From UBA1715 sp964346725 (GTDB lineage: Bacteria; Bacteroidota; Bacteroidia; Bacteroidales; UBA1715): 64,000 nucleotides of DNA. Below the pieces are notes generated by a model. It was not told the DNA's origin. It ran no database searches and saw nothing but the letters and a program-made list of their open reading frames with translations. The position numbers and the translations under genes were made by a program. Each line of letters begins with the position of its first letter. The stretch's first letter is position 1. The stretch spans positions 1 to 64,000 of the forward strand of contig CAYFVM010000005.1 of the NCBI GenBank assembly GCA_964346725.1, in the 5' to 3' direction. Of the stretch, positions 32,064 through 42,050 are shown in pieces.

Positions 32064-33494
32064 TTATTGAATAAGTTCGTCTCTATTTGCGTCTAGCTTG
32101 ACAAAGATAAACAATAAAATAGTGAAAGCCCAAAGTGACGAGCCTCCGTAACTAAAAAATGGTAGCGGAATACCAATCACAGGCATAAGTCCTATAGTCA
32201 TACCTACATTGATGGCAATATGAAAAAAGAGTATGCTGGCTACACTATAACCATATATTCTACTGAAATTCGTTCGCTGTCGCTCGGCGTCACGCATAAT
32301 ACGCAAAATAAGATAGACAAACAGCCCCAATACAACACATGAACCAAAAAATCCCCATTCTTCGCCAATGGTGCAGAAAATAAAATCGGTACTTTGTTCC
32401 GGCACAAAATTGTTTTTGGTCTGTGTCCCATTCAAAAAGCCCTTGCCAGTTAAATCGCCAGAACCTATTGCTATCTTTGATTGAATGACATTGAATTCAC
32501 TTCCACGTGGATCCGATTCCAAACCAAAAAACACTTTGATACGTTTCTGTTGATGATCTCCAAGTATATTAGTGAATACGTAATCAACCGACTGCGAAAT
32601 TAACACAGAACCTAATGCTAACATAAAAAGGACTGCTAATGTGCGTATGCGTTTTTTATATGTATACACAATAACAGGGAGCAGTAATGCGGCAAATCCT
32701 ACCATGAAAATTATCAATGGATTGAATTTCCCTGGAAAAACGAAATTGAATACAATAGGAATTAGGAATATCAATGGTATTAAAATCAGTACCGGTAAAG
32801 GAATTCTATGCTTTTTTTGCAATCCATAAATTATGAAAAATAAAAGTCCCAATGCTATAATTACGGTTGATATTATGAGAGTACCCCATATAATTGTAAA
32901 AGAAAACACTAAAATCACTCCGAATCCAATAAGTAATATGGATAATGCCATTCCTTCACGATAAAATACTAAGAAAAATGCTGTGAATACCAATGCCGAA
33001 CCTGCGTCTCCTTGCAATACTATGAGCGACATAGGAAGTAGTATTATACCACCTACTATAAGAGCTCCTCTAAACTTAGTAATGCGAATCCCACTCCCAA
33101 GCACTTTTGCAACGACGAGACATGTTGCCAGTTTTGCAAATTCCGAAGGCTGAATACGCAAAGACCCTAGTTCTATCCACGAACGTGCTCCATTGATGTT
33201 TGGCCCTACAAAATAGACGGCCACCAGCAACAATATGACTACTATATATATCGGTATTGAAAATGCATAATATATGTCACTGTCAATAATAAGTATAAAT
33301 ACAGCCAGTAACAATGCTGCAATTATCCATATCATCTGCTTCCCATATTTCTGTGTAATATCAAAAATAGATGCCGCTGTTTCATCATACACGGCAGAAT
33401 AAATATTTATCCAACCGGCAAAAACCAAGAACAAATAGATGACAATTATATGCCAATCAATTTTTTGCAGTATGTTTTCTCTTTGTCGTGTCAT
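32064..33494 (-). CDS. rodA: Rod shape-determining peptidoglycan polymerase RodA
   Basis: 476 residues with about ten membrane helices. This SEDS-family glycosyltransferase polymerises lipid II in the elongasome. The conserved loops GARSWIELGSLRIQPSEFAK and a C-terminal GMTIGLMPVIGIPLPFFSYG are unmistakable, and QSKIAIGSGDLTGKGFLNGT is the RodA substrate-side loop. It is longer than E. coli RodA (370 aa) because of an extended periplasmic loop region around residues 200-320. Its start overlaps mrdA by 4 bp, and it is the last gene of the mre block. Confidence 0.94.
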   Translation of the reverse strand: MTRQRENILQKIDWHIIVIYLFLVFAGWINIYSAVYDETAASIFDITQKYGKQMIWIIAALLLAVFILIIDSDIYYAFSIPIYIVVILLLVAVYFVGPNINGARSWIELGSLRIQPSEFAKLATCLVVAKVLGSGIRITKFRGALIVGGIILLPMSLIVLQGDAGSALVFTAFFLVFYREGMALSILLIGFGVILVFSFTIIWGTLIISTVIIALGLLFFIIYGLQKKHRIPLPVLILIPLIFLIPIVFNFVFPGKFNPLIIFMVGFAALLLPVIVYTYKKRIRTLAVLFMLALGSVLISQSVDYVFTNILGDHQQKRIKVFFGLESDPRGSEFNVIQSKIAIGSGDLTGKGFLNGTQTKNNFVPEQSTDFIFCTIGEEWGFFGSCVVLGLFVYLILRIMRDAERQRTNFSRIYGYSVASILFFHIAINVGMTIGLMPVIGIPLPFFSYGGSSLWAFTILLFIFVKLDANRDELIQ

Positions 33495-35305
33495 TGATGA
33501 ATAAAGTCTTTTTCAAGTATTTGTGTTTCACGCCACTTATTTGTGATGGTATCTGTCAAATATTTTTCTATCATTAAACTCGCAATAGGAGCAGCCCACG
33601 TAGCTCCAAACCCAGCATTTTCTACATACACCGCGATCGCTATTTTAGGATTTTCGCGTGGAGCAAATGCCATAAATATTGAGTGATCAGCTCCATGAGG
33701 GTTTTGTGCTGTTCCTGTTTTCCCACAAATTGGAATATCTTTTAAAGCTACAAACCATGCTGTAGCTCCTGAGCCACCTTGCACAACCTGATACATACCT
33801 TCAGTAACTATCTCAAAATATTTTTTACTGATATTTGTTTCGTGACGTTTTATAAAACTTTTGTCAAACACAGTGTCCTCTATTTCTTTTACGATATGAG
33901 GTGTGTAATAGTAACCCTTATTTGCTATAGTAGCAGCTACATTTGCCATTTGAAGCGGTGTCATCGCAATTTCACCTTGTCCTATTGAAAGAGAAATTAA
34001 CGTAAGTGACCTCCAACGATTTTTTCCATACACTTTATCATAATATTCAGCAGTAGGAATAATACCGGGACGCTCACTGGGCAAATCTACACCTAATCGT
34101 TGCCCCAAACCAAAACTCTTCATGTGTTTCTGCCAGGTAAGAAATCCTTGACGTACCGAACCATATTTTGGAGCATCTAGTATCGCTCTAAACGTATTGC
34201 AATAATAGGCATTGCACGACACTTTTATTGATGCAATAAGATCTATCGGCGATTGGTGAGTGTGACAACCGACAAATAGTCCTCCGGAATAGTATCCGGA
34301 TTGGCAACCATACATTGTATGCTGATTTATTACCCCCTCCTCTAATCCTACCAACGCATTCAACGTTTTGAAAGTTGAGCCTGGCGGATAACGGTCTGCT
34401 TGTATAGGACGGTTGTAGAGCGGTTTTAGCGGATTGTTTGCAAGGCTTGTGTAATTCTCGCTTACCAAACGACCAACCATAATATTAGGGTCAAAAGTGG
34501 GAGCAGACACAAGCGCAAGAATTTCACCCGTTTTCGGATCTATGGCAACAATACTCCCTTTCTTGTTTTTCATAAGCTCCTCGCCGTATTGTTGCAATTC
34601 TATGTCGAGCGTGGTGTGCACGTTTTTTCCCAACACCACCGTTTTGTCATATCTTCCATCTTCGAGCGAACCACGCACGCGTCCTTTCACGTCCACCTGA
34701 TAGTATTTGCCGCCTTTTACACCTCGCAAATACGACTCGTAGGTTTTTTCAATTCCAATTTTCCCAATATAATCACCTTGCTCGTAATATGCATTCTCGG
34801 CAATTTCATTTTTGTTTACCTCACTAATGTAGCCAAGTGCAAGGGCGCCACAATGGTACGGGTACTTGCGCACCGTTCGCGTTTGTACATAAAAACCAGG
34901 GAAGTTATACAATTGTTCTTGCAAACGAGCATACGTTTCGGCGCTAATCTGTTTGATAATTGGATATGATTTATAACGATATTCCTTTGCTTTCTCCAAT
35001 TCTGAAAGAAAAAGATCCTTGCTTACGTTGATAATAGATAGCAAGGCCAATGTGTCAAGATTTTTAATTTGTCCGGTAACCACCATCAAATCGTATGCGG
35101 CTTCATTTGCCACAATCAATTTTCCATTGCGATCATACATTAAGCCACGAGCAGGATGTGAAACCTCAAAACGACGACTATTGTTTCGAGCATCGGTTTT
35201 GTATGAATCGTCAATAATCTGAATATGAAATAATTGCCCTGCGTAAATTAGTGCCAAACCTATGACAATAGCCGAAAGCAATATTCTACGATTTGACAAA
35301 TCCAT
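33491..35305 (-). CDS. mrdA: Penicillin-binding protein 2 (elongasome transpeptidase)
   Basis: 604 residues: one N-terminal membrane helix (about 8-25), a dimerisation domain, and a class B transpeptidase domain. The catalytic Ser310-x-x-Lys313 lies in YPPGSTFKTLNAL. The SxN motif is SCNAYYC and the KTG motif CGKTGTAQNPHG near residue 535. It crosslinks peptidoglycan made by RodA during side-wall growth. It sits between mreD (3 bp) and rodA (overlap) in the standard order mreBCD-mrdA-rodA. Confidence 0.95.
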   Translation of the reverse strand: MDLSNRRILLSAIVIGLALIYAGQLFHIQIIDDSYKTDARNNSRRFEVSHPARGLMYDRNGKLIVANEAAYDLMVVTGQIKNLDTLALLSIINVSKDLFLSELEKAKEYRYKSYPIIKQISAETYARLQEQLYNFPGFYVQTRTVRKYPYHCGALALGYISEVNKNEIAENAYYEQGDYIGKIGIEKTYESYLRGVKGGKYYQVDVKGRVRGSLEDGRYDKTVVLGKNVHTTLDIELQQYGEELMKNKKGSIVAIDPKTGEILALVSAPTFDPNIMVGRLVSENYTSLANNPLKPLYNRPIQADRYPPGSTFKTLNALVGLEEGVINQHTMYGCQSGYYSGGLFVGCHTHQSPIDLIASIKVSCNAYYCNTFRAILDAPKYGSVRQGFLTWQKHMKSFGLGQRLGVDLPSERPGIIPTAEYYDKVYGKNRWRSLTLISLSIGQGEIAMTPLQMANVAATIANKGYYYTPHIVKEIEDTVFDKSFIKRHETNISKKYFEIVTEGMYQVVQGGSGATAWFVALKDIPICGKTGTAQNPHGADHSIFMAFAPRENPKIAIAVYVENAGFGATWAAPIASLMIEKYLTDTITNKWRETQILEKDFIHQ

Positions 35306-35307
35306 AC

Positions 35308-35811
35308 CTATTTCTTAATTACAAAGAATTCTGTCAATATGATTATCATTACGGTAAGTGCGATATTTATAAGCATTTTTATAAATAAGAATCCGAATGA
35401 TTCAAGTGAGAATGTAAAACAGAAATACAACATGGCATGGTGAACTGTAACGCATGCAAGCGTATATTTCAATGCCCACGCCGGGCCAAAATAAGCAAGA
35501 ATAGGAATATTGTTTGTTTCATATCCAATACGAGGAGCAAGTACACGAAGTATCCACGGACGCACAAATGCCATCATTACCGAAGCACTTGCATGCACTC
35601 CCAAGGAATTTATAGATAAATCAATAATTAACCCTGTGATAAATGAAAGGAATAATATCACCGTTGGTGACATCGTTACCGGAAGCATTAAAATAAATAT
35701 CAGGTAAAGATACGGAGAAATCAATCCTATAGCAGGTATGTTGTTGAATACCAGTATCTGCAATAATATTACTGCAATGAAAATAATGCTATATCGTACT
35801 ATTTTATCCAT
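35308..35811 (-). CDS. mreD: Rod shape-determining protein MreD
   Basis: 167 residues, almost entirely hydrophobic, with five to six membrane helices. The opening IVRYSIIFIAVILLQILVFN and the PYLYLIFILMLPV segment fit the MreD family. It is an inner-membrane elongasome protein, identified mainly by position, size and hydropathy between mreC (1-bp overlap) and mrdA (2-bp gap), because MreD is poorly conserved. Confidence 0.88.
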   Translation of the reverse strand: MDKIVRYSIIFIAVILLQILVFNNIPAIGLISPYLYLIFILMLPVTMSPTVILFLSFITGLIIDLSINSLGVHASASVMMAFVRPWILRVLAPRIGYETNNIPILAYFGPAWALKYTLACVTVHHAMLYFCFTFSLESFGFLFIKMLINIALTVMIIILTEFFVIKK

Positions 35812-36629
35812 TACTCTATTACTGATTCTAAATTGTTTCGCTCCGCTTTATATAAATCTCGGACCACGTATACGTAATCAATCCGCTTAAAATCGGTTGA
35901 CAATAGTACGTCGGCCGAAAAGAAGTTATCGGCTTGATAAAATGACTCAACCGTTCCTACGATAATATCGCTTGGAAATAAGTTAGAATATGAATTGGTA
36001 ACCAACGTGTCGCCCACATTTATAATTGCATGCAGCGGAATTTCTTCCAACGTTGCAATTTTATAATCTTTTCCGCTCCACGTAAGAGAGCCGTAAAATC
36101 CGGAATTTTTGAATTTTGTACTCACTTTAAATTGTGAGTTGAGTACCGTCATTATCAATGAAAAATTTTTGGACGTTCGCACCACTACACCCACAATGCC
36201 CGATGGGCAAATAACCGCCATGTTTTTTTGTATTCCGTGTTTCCAGCCTTTGTTTATCGTAATGTAATTCTGTAATTTATTAGCAGAATTGTTTAGTACT
36301 TTAGCTGAAATATATTCATATTGCTGATCATACACGGTATCTATTACTGTGTTGGAGTTAATAGACTGATCAAATTTTGAATAGATTTGATTGGAATACA
36401 AACGTGCGTTTTCTTCTACCAAACGACGATTGGCAAATTCCAAAAAGAAATATTTGTTGACCTTTTGAGTTATTGCATAAACACGACCTTGAAAAGCCGT
36501 AGAAACCACGCCAAATCTGCTTTTTTGCGGTTCGTTAAAGCTTACAATAAGGATAAAAGAATTTATTTGCAGTAATATAAAAAGTAATACATAACTATGC
36601 TTCCCAATAAAGGCAAATAAATTTCTCAT
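35811..36629 (-). CDS. mreC: Rod shape-determining protein MreC
   Basis: 272 residues. One N-terminal membrane helix (about 10-30), a coiled coil, and the periplasmic double beta-barrel domain: YITINKGWKHGIQKNMAVIC, then GIVGVVVRTSKNFSLIMTV and the closing FPSDIIVGTVESFYQADNFF. MreC scaffolds PBP2 and RodA. It follows mreB by 13 bp and overlaps mreD by 1 bp. Confidence 0.93.
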   Translation of the reverse strand: MRNLFAFIGKHSYVLLFILLQINSFILIVSFNEPQKSRFGVVSTAFQGRVYAITQKVNKYFFLEFANRRLVEENARLYSNQIYSKFDQSINSNTVIDTVYDQQYEYISAKVLNNSANKLQNYITINKGWKHGIQKNMAVICPSGIVGVVVRTSKNFSLIMTVLNSQFKVSTKFKNSGFYGSLTWSGKDYKIATLEEIPLHAIINVGDTLVTNSYSNLFPSDIIVGTVESFYQADNFFSADVLLSTDFKRIDYVYVVRDLYKAERNNLESVIE

Positions 36630-36642
36630 CCTCTATGTCATA

Positions 36643-37665
36643 TTAGCGAATCAAGAATTTGTATTTATCAATATTCTTAAGAGCAATACCTGTTCCTTGC
36701 GCTACAGAGTGTAACGGATCTTGAGCAACTTTGAACTTGATTCCTGTTTTACGTTCCAAACGAAGATCAAGACCTTTCAACAAAGCACCACCACCGGTCA
36801 ACCAAATACCATCACGAGAAATGTCGGCATACAATTCAGGAGGAGTAGCCTCCAATGCTGCAACTACGGCACTTTCTATTTGTGTTAATGGTTCTTCAAG
36901 CCAAGCAGCCGTTTCCATATGTGAAACTGGTATTTCCAATGGTTGCGCTGTTACTTGATGAGGACCGCGTACAATATATTCTGCAGGAGGATTTTCAAGA
37001 TCAGGAAGAGCTGAACCCACATGTATTTTGATTTCTTCTGCAGTACGTTCACCAACTTTTATGCTGTTGTTAGCACGCAATGCTTCTTGAATTTTTGCGG
37101 TGAAAACGTCACCGGCAACTTTGATTGATTTATCGCATACAATACCACCCAACGCAATGACTGCGATTTCTGTAGTACCACCGCCGATATCAACTATCAT
37201 GTTTCCTTGCGCTTCTTCTACATTCAAACCTATACCAACTGCGGCTGCCATAGGTTCGTGTATCATATATACCTCACGGCCTCCGGCATTTTCTGCAGAG
37301 TCACGTACGGCACGAAGCTCAACTTCAGTACATCCAGAAGGAATACAAACCACAATTTTTAATGAAGGAGTAAAGAAACGAGATTTCTCTTCCATCATTT
37401 TTATTAAACCACGAATCATCAATTCAGCGCAATTGAAATCGGCTATGACACCGTCTTTCATTGGGCGAACAACTTTAATACCTGGGTGAACACGTCCCAT
37501 CATTTGACGCGCCTTGGTACCAATAGCGATTGCTTGGTTTGTATGAGTATCGAGTGCTACAATACTTGGTTCATCTACTACGACTTTGTCGTTTTGTATG
37601 ATGATAGTATTTGCTGTCCCTAAGTCTATTGCAATTTCTTGTGAGAGAAATGAAAATAATTCCAT
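36643..37665 (-). CDS. mreB: Rod shape-determining actin homologue MreB
   Basis: 340 residues. The phosphate 1 loop IDLGTANTIIIQ is at residues 13-24, phosphate 2 is MIVDIGGGTTEIAVIALGG, and the adenosine loop WLTGGGALLKGLD. Together with KVVRPMKDGVIADF these identify MreB. It forms membrane-bound filaments that organise side-wall synthesis. It lies 13 bp after purH and heads mreBCD-mrdA-rodA, so the cell is probably a rod. Confidence 0.97.
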   Translation of the reverse strand: MELFSFLSQEIAIDLGTANTIIIQNDKVVVDEPSIVALDTHTNQAIAIGTKARQMMGRVHPGIKVVRPMKDGVIADFNCAELMIRGLIKMMEEKSRFFTPSLKIVVCIPSGCTEVELRAVRDSAENAGGREVYMIHEPMAAAVGIGLNVEEAQGNMIVDIGGGTTEIAVIALGGIVCDKSIKVAGDVFTAKIQEALRANNSIKVGERTAEEIKIHVGSALPDLENPPAEYIVRGPHQVTAQPLEIPVSHMETAAWLEEPLTQIESAVVAALEATPPELYADISRDGIWLTGGGALLKGLDLRLERKTGIKFKVAQDPLHSVAQGTGIALKNIDKYKFLIR

Positions 37666-37678
37666 GGGTATCTGTTTT

Positions 37679-39268
37679 TTAATGTTTAAAATGTCTTACT
37701 CCGGTAAACACCATTGCTATACCGAATTCGTTGCATGCATCAATTACTTCGGCATCACGAATGCTACCGCCCGGCTGAACAATGTATTTAATGCCACATT
37801 CGTTGCATACTTCTACACTGTCTTTGAATGGGAAAAATGCATCGGAAATCAAAACTGATTCTTCCAATACACATCCTTTTTTCATATTGAAACGAGGAAT
37901 TGACAAACGTTGTAAACTGTCAATTCTGTTTGGTTGGCCCATGCCTGCGCCGGTTAACCAATATGAACCATCGGCATATTGAGAAACAATAGCCATTGAG
38001 TTGCTCTTGAGATATTTACATGCTTGTGTTCCGAATTTTGCAAGGTCAATTTGTTTTTCGGTAAATTGTTTGTTGGTCATTGGTTTGTATTCCATGTCCA
38101 TGCCTTCGTCTTCATCTTGCACAAGTAAACCGCCGTTTACCGAACGATACAATTTTTCGCCTGTTACTGCTGGCTTTATTGGTGTTACCAATACACGCAA
38201 ATTTTTCTTTTGCGCTAAAATTTCTTTTGCTTCCTCAGTGTATGAAGGAGCTATCATAATTTCAATGAATTTACCTGTAAACCAGTTTGCCAATTCAGCA
38301 TCAACTTCACACGTAAAGCATACAATGCCTCCGTATGCACTTACAGGATCGCCTGCCCAAGCCAATTCCAAAGCTTTCATTGGAGTTTCGGCAACTGCAA
38401 GTCCGCATGGATTCAAGTGTTTTACAACAGAAACAGCCACCTTATTTTTGATGTTTGTTACTGCATTGTATGCATCACTCGCTGATTTCCATGCAGCATC
38501 GGCATCAAGCATGTTGTTGTATGAAATTTCTTTTCCTTGCAAACAAGGTGAATTTGCCAACGTGTGTTCAAGGTTGGTATTAGCAAACGGATAGAATACT
38601 GCTTTTTGATGAGGATTTTCACCATAGCGAAGCACTTTTCCGTTGGTTAAACTGATTTTTTCAGAACCTTCGTTTCCTTGGTTGAAATAATTGAAGATTG
38701 CTGAATCGTAGTGTGAAGAAACATTGAAAGCATCGCATGCGAAACTTTTACGGTCTTCGATTGAACTTACACCTTTCTTTTCTGCCAAAAGGGTGTCAAG
38801 TTTTGCATATTGTTGTTTTGATGCAACAATTATTACATCGTTGAAATTCTTCGCTGCTGCACGAATTAAAGAAATTCCACCGATGTCAATTTTTTCTATA
38901 ATATCTTGTTCAGCAGCACCTGATGCTACTGTTTGTTCAAATGGATATAAATCAACTATAACCAAATCAATTTCTGGGATTTCGTATTGAGCCATTTGCT
39001 CACGGTCTCCTTGATTTTCACGACGACCAAGAATTCCTCCAAAAATTTTTGGATGAAGCGTTTTAACCCGTCCACCAAGAATTGACGGATACGTGGTTAA
39101 AGATTCTACAGCAGTAACTTTACAACCTAATGATTCCAAAAAGGTCTGTGTTCCACCTGTTGAATAAAATGTAATTCCTAACTCTTTTAACTTCAATACG
39201 ATGCTGTCCAAGCCGTCCTTGTGATAGACCGAAATTAATGCTGATTTAATTTTTTTATCTGCGTACAT
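37679..39268 (-). CDS. purH: Bifunctional AICAR transformylase/IMP cyclohydrolase PurH
   Basis: 529 residues from the ATG at 39268. Carries out the last two steps of purine synthesis. The N-terminal IMP cyclohydrolase domain (ISVYHKDGLD, FYSTGGT, GGRVKTLHPKIFGGIL) is followed by the AICAR formyltransferase domain with SVVKHLNPCGLA holding the catalytic Lys-His pair, and KSNSMAI. A longer reading from 39292 would add a short non-homologous leader, so I placed the start at MYADKKIKSAL. A TAnnTTTG box is 20 bp upstream. mreB starts 13 bp downstream. Confidence 0.94.
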   Translation of the reverse strand: MYADKKIKSALISVYHKDGLDSIVLKLKELGITFYSTGGTQTFLESLGCKVTAVESLTTYPSILGGRVKTLHPKIFGGILGRRENQGDREQMAQYEIPEIDLVIVDLYPFEQTVASGAAEQDIIEKIDIGGISLIRAAAKNFNDVIIVASKQQYAKLDTLLAEKKGVSSIEDRKSFACDAFNVSSHYDSAIFNYFNQGNEGSEKISLTNGKVLRYGENPHQKAVFYPFANTNLEHTLANSPCLQGKEISYNNMLDADAAWKSASDAYNAVTNIKNKVAVSVVKHLNPCGLAVAETPMKALELAWAGDPVSAYGGIVCFTCEVDAELANWFTGKFIEIMIAPSYTEEAKEILAQKKNLRVLVTPIKPAVTGEKLYRSVNGGLLVQDEDEGMDMEYKPMTNKQFTEKQIDLAKFGTQACKYLKSNSMAIVSQYADGSYWLTGAGMGQPNRIDSLQRLSIPRFNMKKGCVLEESVLISDAFFPFKDSVEVCNECGIKYIVQPGGSIRDAEVIDACNEFGIAMVFTGVRHFKH

Positions 39269-39289
39269 TGTTCTGTATTTTACCCCCAA

Positions 39290-39297
39290 CAAAAATA
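39290..39297 (-). promoter_or_regulatory. minus-7 box of the purH-mre operon
   Basis: TATTTTTG on the minus strand, 21 bp before the purH ATG. Confidence 0.45.
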
Positions 39298-39312
39298 TAA
39301 TTTTCTCTCAAC

Positions 39313-40311
39313 TTATTTTGTGTTAAAAACATATTTCCTCACATAAATATTTGAACCAACCTCTAATATGTTTTCTACATCGGATTTGTTTATTCCTGCC
39401 AACCGCACTGCTCTCATTCCATAGAGCTGACTTATAGTAGAGAATGTTTCACCTTCACGAACGGTATGCGTCATGTATTTGCTTGACGCTCGCAATGATT
39501 TATATTCAATATACACCATAGTTCCTTCAGGCAAATTTTGTCCGGCTTTAAAGTCGTTCATGTCATACAATTTCCACATTGGAATGCTAAATTTGCGTGA
39601 AAGAGTATACATAGTCTCACCTTTATCAAGAACTACAAACTTTTTACCATTGTTTTTGTACACGTTTTTGTCATATTTGGTGGCAATTGGTTCGCTTGTC
39701 CATGGCGTTGGAGCCTCTATAGTAGGCGCCGGAGCCTCAACTTTCACTACCTTCGTTTGTTGTTCCTCTGCAGGAGTTTTCTTAACAAACATATTCGGCG
39801 ACATTGAGTCGTATGTATGCAATTGATTGTCTTCAATTATTTTTATGAGTAATTTTGGATAATCGGGATTGGTAGCATAACCGGCACGCTTAAGGCCGTA
39901 CGCCCATGAAACATAATCGCCTTTATCAAATTCAAACAAAAAAGCATAGCGTTGACCATTTCTCAAAAAATTTGAATGGTCTACATACGAATCATACACT
40001 TGACCATATACTCGAAAACATTCACCTTTGGCATCATCGTCGTGATAGTAGCGTTCGCCTTGCCATGTGCTGTGGCACTTGATTCCGAAGTGATTATTTG
40101 ATGCTATGGAAAGTTCGCTGTTCCCATTATCCGATTCCAAACACGCTTGCGCTAATGTTATACTTGCCGGAATACCTGTTCGTTGCATTTCGCTTACCGC
40201 AAGTTTTGCATATTTTGTAATATACTCACTACGCGTCATTTTCGCATTTTGAGCGAACGTAAGTGTGCTGATGCAACAAAATAGTAAAAAAGAGAAGACA
40301 GTTCTTTTCAT
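39313..40311 (-). CDS. Secreted N-acetylglucosaminidase (GH73) with LysM domains
   Basis: 332 residues. A signal peptide (MKRTVFSFLLFCCISTLTFA) is followed by a FlgJ-type GH73 glucosaminidase domain (residues ~25-165) with the catalytic Glu59 in LAQACLESDNGNSEL and a conserved YATNPDYPKLLIKIIE end. After a Pro/Ala/Glu linker come two LysM repeats (GKKFVVLDKGETMYTLSRKF, then THTVREGETFSTISQLYGM) that bind peptidoglycan. It cleaves the glycan chain of the wall, probably for growth or daughter-cell separation. A TAnnTTTG box is 36 bp upstream. Monocistronic. Confidence 0.9.
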   Translation of the reverse strand: MKRTVFSFLLFCCISTLTFAQNAKMTRSEYITKYAKLAVSEMQRTGIPASITLAQACLESDNGNSELSIASNNHFGIKCHSTWQGERYYHDDDAKGECFRVYGQVYDSYVDHSNFLRNGQRYAFLFEFDKGDYVSWAYGLKRAGYATNPDYPKLLIKIIEDNQLHTYDSMSPNMFVKKTPAEEQQTKVVKVEAPAPTIEAPTPWTSEPIATKYDKNVYKNNGKKFVVLDKGETMYTLSRKFSIPMWKLYDMNDFKAGQNLPEGTMVYIEYKSLRASSKYMTHTVREGETFSTISQLYGMRAVRLAGINKSDVENILEVGSNIYVRKYVFNTK

Positions 40312-40346
40312 TTGACGCAGAATGTTATATATAATATTGACGCTTT

Positions 40347-40354
40347 CAAAATTA
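40347..40354 (-). promoter_or_regulatory. minus-7 box of the LysM glucosaminidase
   Basis: TAATTTTG on the minus strand, 35 bp before the ATG at 40311. Confidence 0.4.
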
Positions 40355-40372
40355 CTATTGATAGTTTATTTA

Positions 40373-41053
40373 TTAGAGCATTTTCTCAAAATCTTTCCAC
40401 AAGTTATCATCAGGCAGAGGAGCCACGACTGATATGGTCTCCTTTGTAATAGGATGAAAAAATTCTACAGAACGTGCATGGAGCGAAATTCCTCCATCTT
40501 TGTTGCTTCGCGGAGCTCCATATTTTAAGTCACCTTTTATCGCACAATCAATGTTTGCCAATTGGCAACGAATTTGATGATGACGACCAGTATGAAGGTC
40601 TATTTCAAGCAAATGATAATTATCAGACGATGCAAGGAGTTTGTATGACAAACGTGCTTCCTTGGCGTCTTGCGCGTCTTTTTTACAAACGAATGATTTA
40701 TTCGTTTTTGGATTGCGACGAATAAAATCAATCAACGTATCTGATTCCTTTGGTGGACGATTTTTTACAATCACCCAATATTTTTTCTTGATTTCTTTTG
40801 AACGAAATTGTTCATTGAGTCGCGCCAATGCCTTGCTGGTGCGGGCAAAAATCACAACTCCACTCACCGGACGGTCAATGCGATGCACGGCATTAAGAAA
40901 TACTGCTCCGGGTTTTTTATATTTAATTTTAATATACTGTTTTGCCAAATCTTCAAGTGCCATATCGCCCGTATTGTCGGTCTGTACAAGCATATTGTTA
41001 GGCTTATTTACCACAAGCAAGTGGTTATCTTCATAGAGAACAGGAAAATCCAT
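40373..41053 (-). CDS. RluA-family RNA pseudouridine synthase
   Basis: 226 residues, the minimal catalytic form without an S4 domain. The catalytic Asp60 lies in NAVHRIDRPVSGVVIFART, and KKYWVIVKNRPP and the TGRHHQIRCQLA motif follow. It isomerises specific uridines in rRNA or tRNA; the target cannot be told. It overlaps panB by the TAATG stop/start junction, so the two are co-translated. Confidence 0.9.
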   Translation of the reverse strand: MDFPVLYEDNHLLVVNKPNNMLVQTDNTGDMALEDLAKQYIKIKYKKPGAVFLNAVHRIDRPVSGVVIFARTSKALARLNEQFRSKEIKKKYWVIVKNRPPKESDTLIDFIRRNPKTNKSFVCKKDAQDAKEARLSYKLLASSDNYHLLEIDLHTGRHHQIRCQLANIDCAIKGDLKYGAPRSNKDGGISLHARSVEFFHPITKETISVVAPLPDDNLWKDFEKML

Positions 41054-41871
41054 TAGTATTGCTCATTTTCGTTAGGAAAATCTCCCGATTTCACATCGGC
41101 TACATAATTGTTTACCGATTTGGTAATTGTAGTACCAAGATGTGCGTATTTACGTACAAACCGTGGCATTTTCATAGTTGACATACCAAGCATATCGCTC
41201 ACTACAAGCACTTGCCCATCAGTTCCGCCACCGCCACCTATTCCTATGGTTGGTATTGACAATTCTTTGGAAACGCAAGTGGCAAGAATGGCTGGAATTT
41301 TTTCCAACACAATGGCAAAACAACCGGCTTCTTCAAGTACGTGTGCATCTGACACAAGTTTTGCCGCTTCGGCTTCGTCGGTAGCACGCACCACGTATGT
41401 TCCAAATTTATTGATAGACTGCGGTGTAAGTCCTAAATGGCCACACACAGGTATACCGGAATCTATAATTTTTTTAACAGTTTCTACTATTTCTACGCCA
41501 CCTTCCAGTTTGAGCGCATCACACCCCGTTTCTTGCATAACTCGAATGGCATTTTTTACTCCTTCTGTTGCATTAACCTGATAAGTACCAAAAGGCATAT
41601 CGCATATAACCAACGCACGCTCTACAGCTCGTGTAACTGAACGAGCATGGTAAATCATTTGATCAATAGTGATAGGTAATGTGGTAATGTTTCCAGCCAT
41701 GACGTTTGACGCAGAGTCGCCAACCAAAATACTATCTACTCCGGCTTTGTCAACCAAACGTGCCATTGTAAAATCGTACGCAGTAAGCATTGATATCTTT
41801 TCACCGCGTCCTTTCATCTCTTTAAAGCGATGAGTAGTCACCTTGCGGGTATCGGTAACATTGTACTTCAT
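41053..41871 (-). CDS. panB: 3-methyl-2-oxobutanoate hydroxymethyltransferase PanB
   Basis: 272 residues. First committed step of pantothenate and coenzyme A synthesis, adding a hydroxymethyl group from methylene-THF to ketoisovalerate. The metal-binding Asp is in SILVGDSASNV, CDMPFGTYQ follows, DALKLEGG and VCGHLGLTPQS are the standard motifs, and ILEKIPA near the catalytic Glu closes the barrel. A TAnnTTTG box lies 22 bp upstream, divergent from the flippase promoter. Confidence 0.95.
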   Translation of the reverse strand: MKYNVTDTRKVTTHRFKEMKGRGEKISMLTAYDFTMARLVDKAGVDSILVGDSASNVMAGNITTLPITIDQMIYHARSVTRAVERALVICDMPFGTYQVNATEGVKNAIRVMQETGCDALKLEGGVEIVETVKKIIDSGIPVCGHLGLTPQSINKFGTYVVRATDEAEAAKLVSDAHVLEEAGCFAIVLEKIPAILATCVSKELSIPTIGIGGGGGTDGQVLVVSDMLGMSTMKMPRFVRKYAHLGTTITKSVNNYVADVKSGDFPNENEQY

Positions 41872-41892
41872 AATCTGTGTTTTTTACGTGTA

Positions 41893-41900
41893 CAAAGGTA
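41893..41900 (-). promoter_or_regulatory. minus-7 box of panB
   Basis: TACCTTTG on the minus strand, 22 bp before the ATG at 41871. Confidence 0.5.
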
Positions 41901-42005
41901 TAAATAATTGAAACGGAATGTGTGGAAAAGAAAAAAATGCAATTAATTACCTATAAATTTTACAATTTTTATATATGGAAGGAGAAAACTTTTTTCCGTC
42001 ATTTT

Positions 42006-42034
42006 TTTGCCATTTCATATTTCAACTACCTTTG
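42006..42034 (+). promoter_or_regulatory. Promoter of the flippase gene
   Basis: TTTG (42006-42009), a 17-bp spacer, and TACCTTTG (42027-42034). The best promoter in the window, placing the start site about 7 nt downstream and the ATG at 42051. It rejects the longer reading from 41922. Confidence 0.75.
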
Positions 42035-42050
42035 CCTAAAATATTTAGTT

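Noticed and set aside
32502..32513. Another TTCCACGTGGAT sequence inside rodA, similar to the parS-like core
   Set aside because: It matches only 11 of 14 positions and breaks the palindrome at the end. It is inside coding sequence, so chance is likely; worth including in a genome-wide count only.
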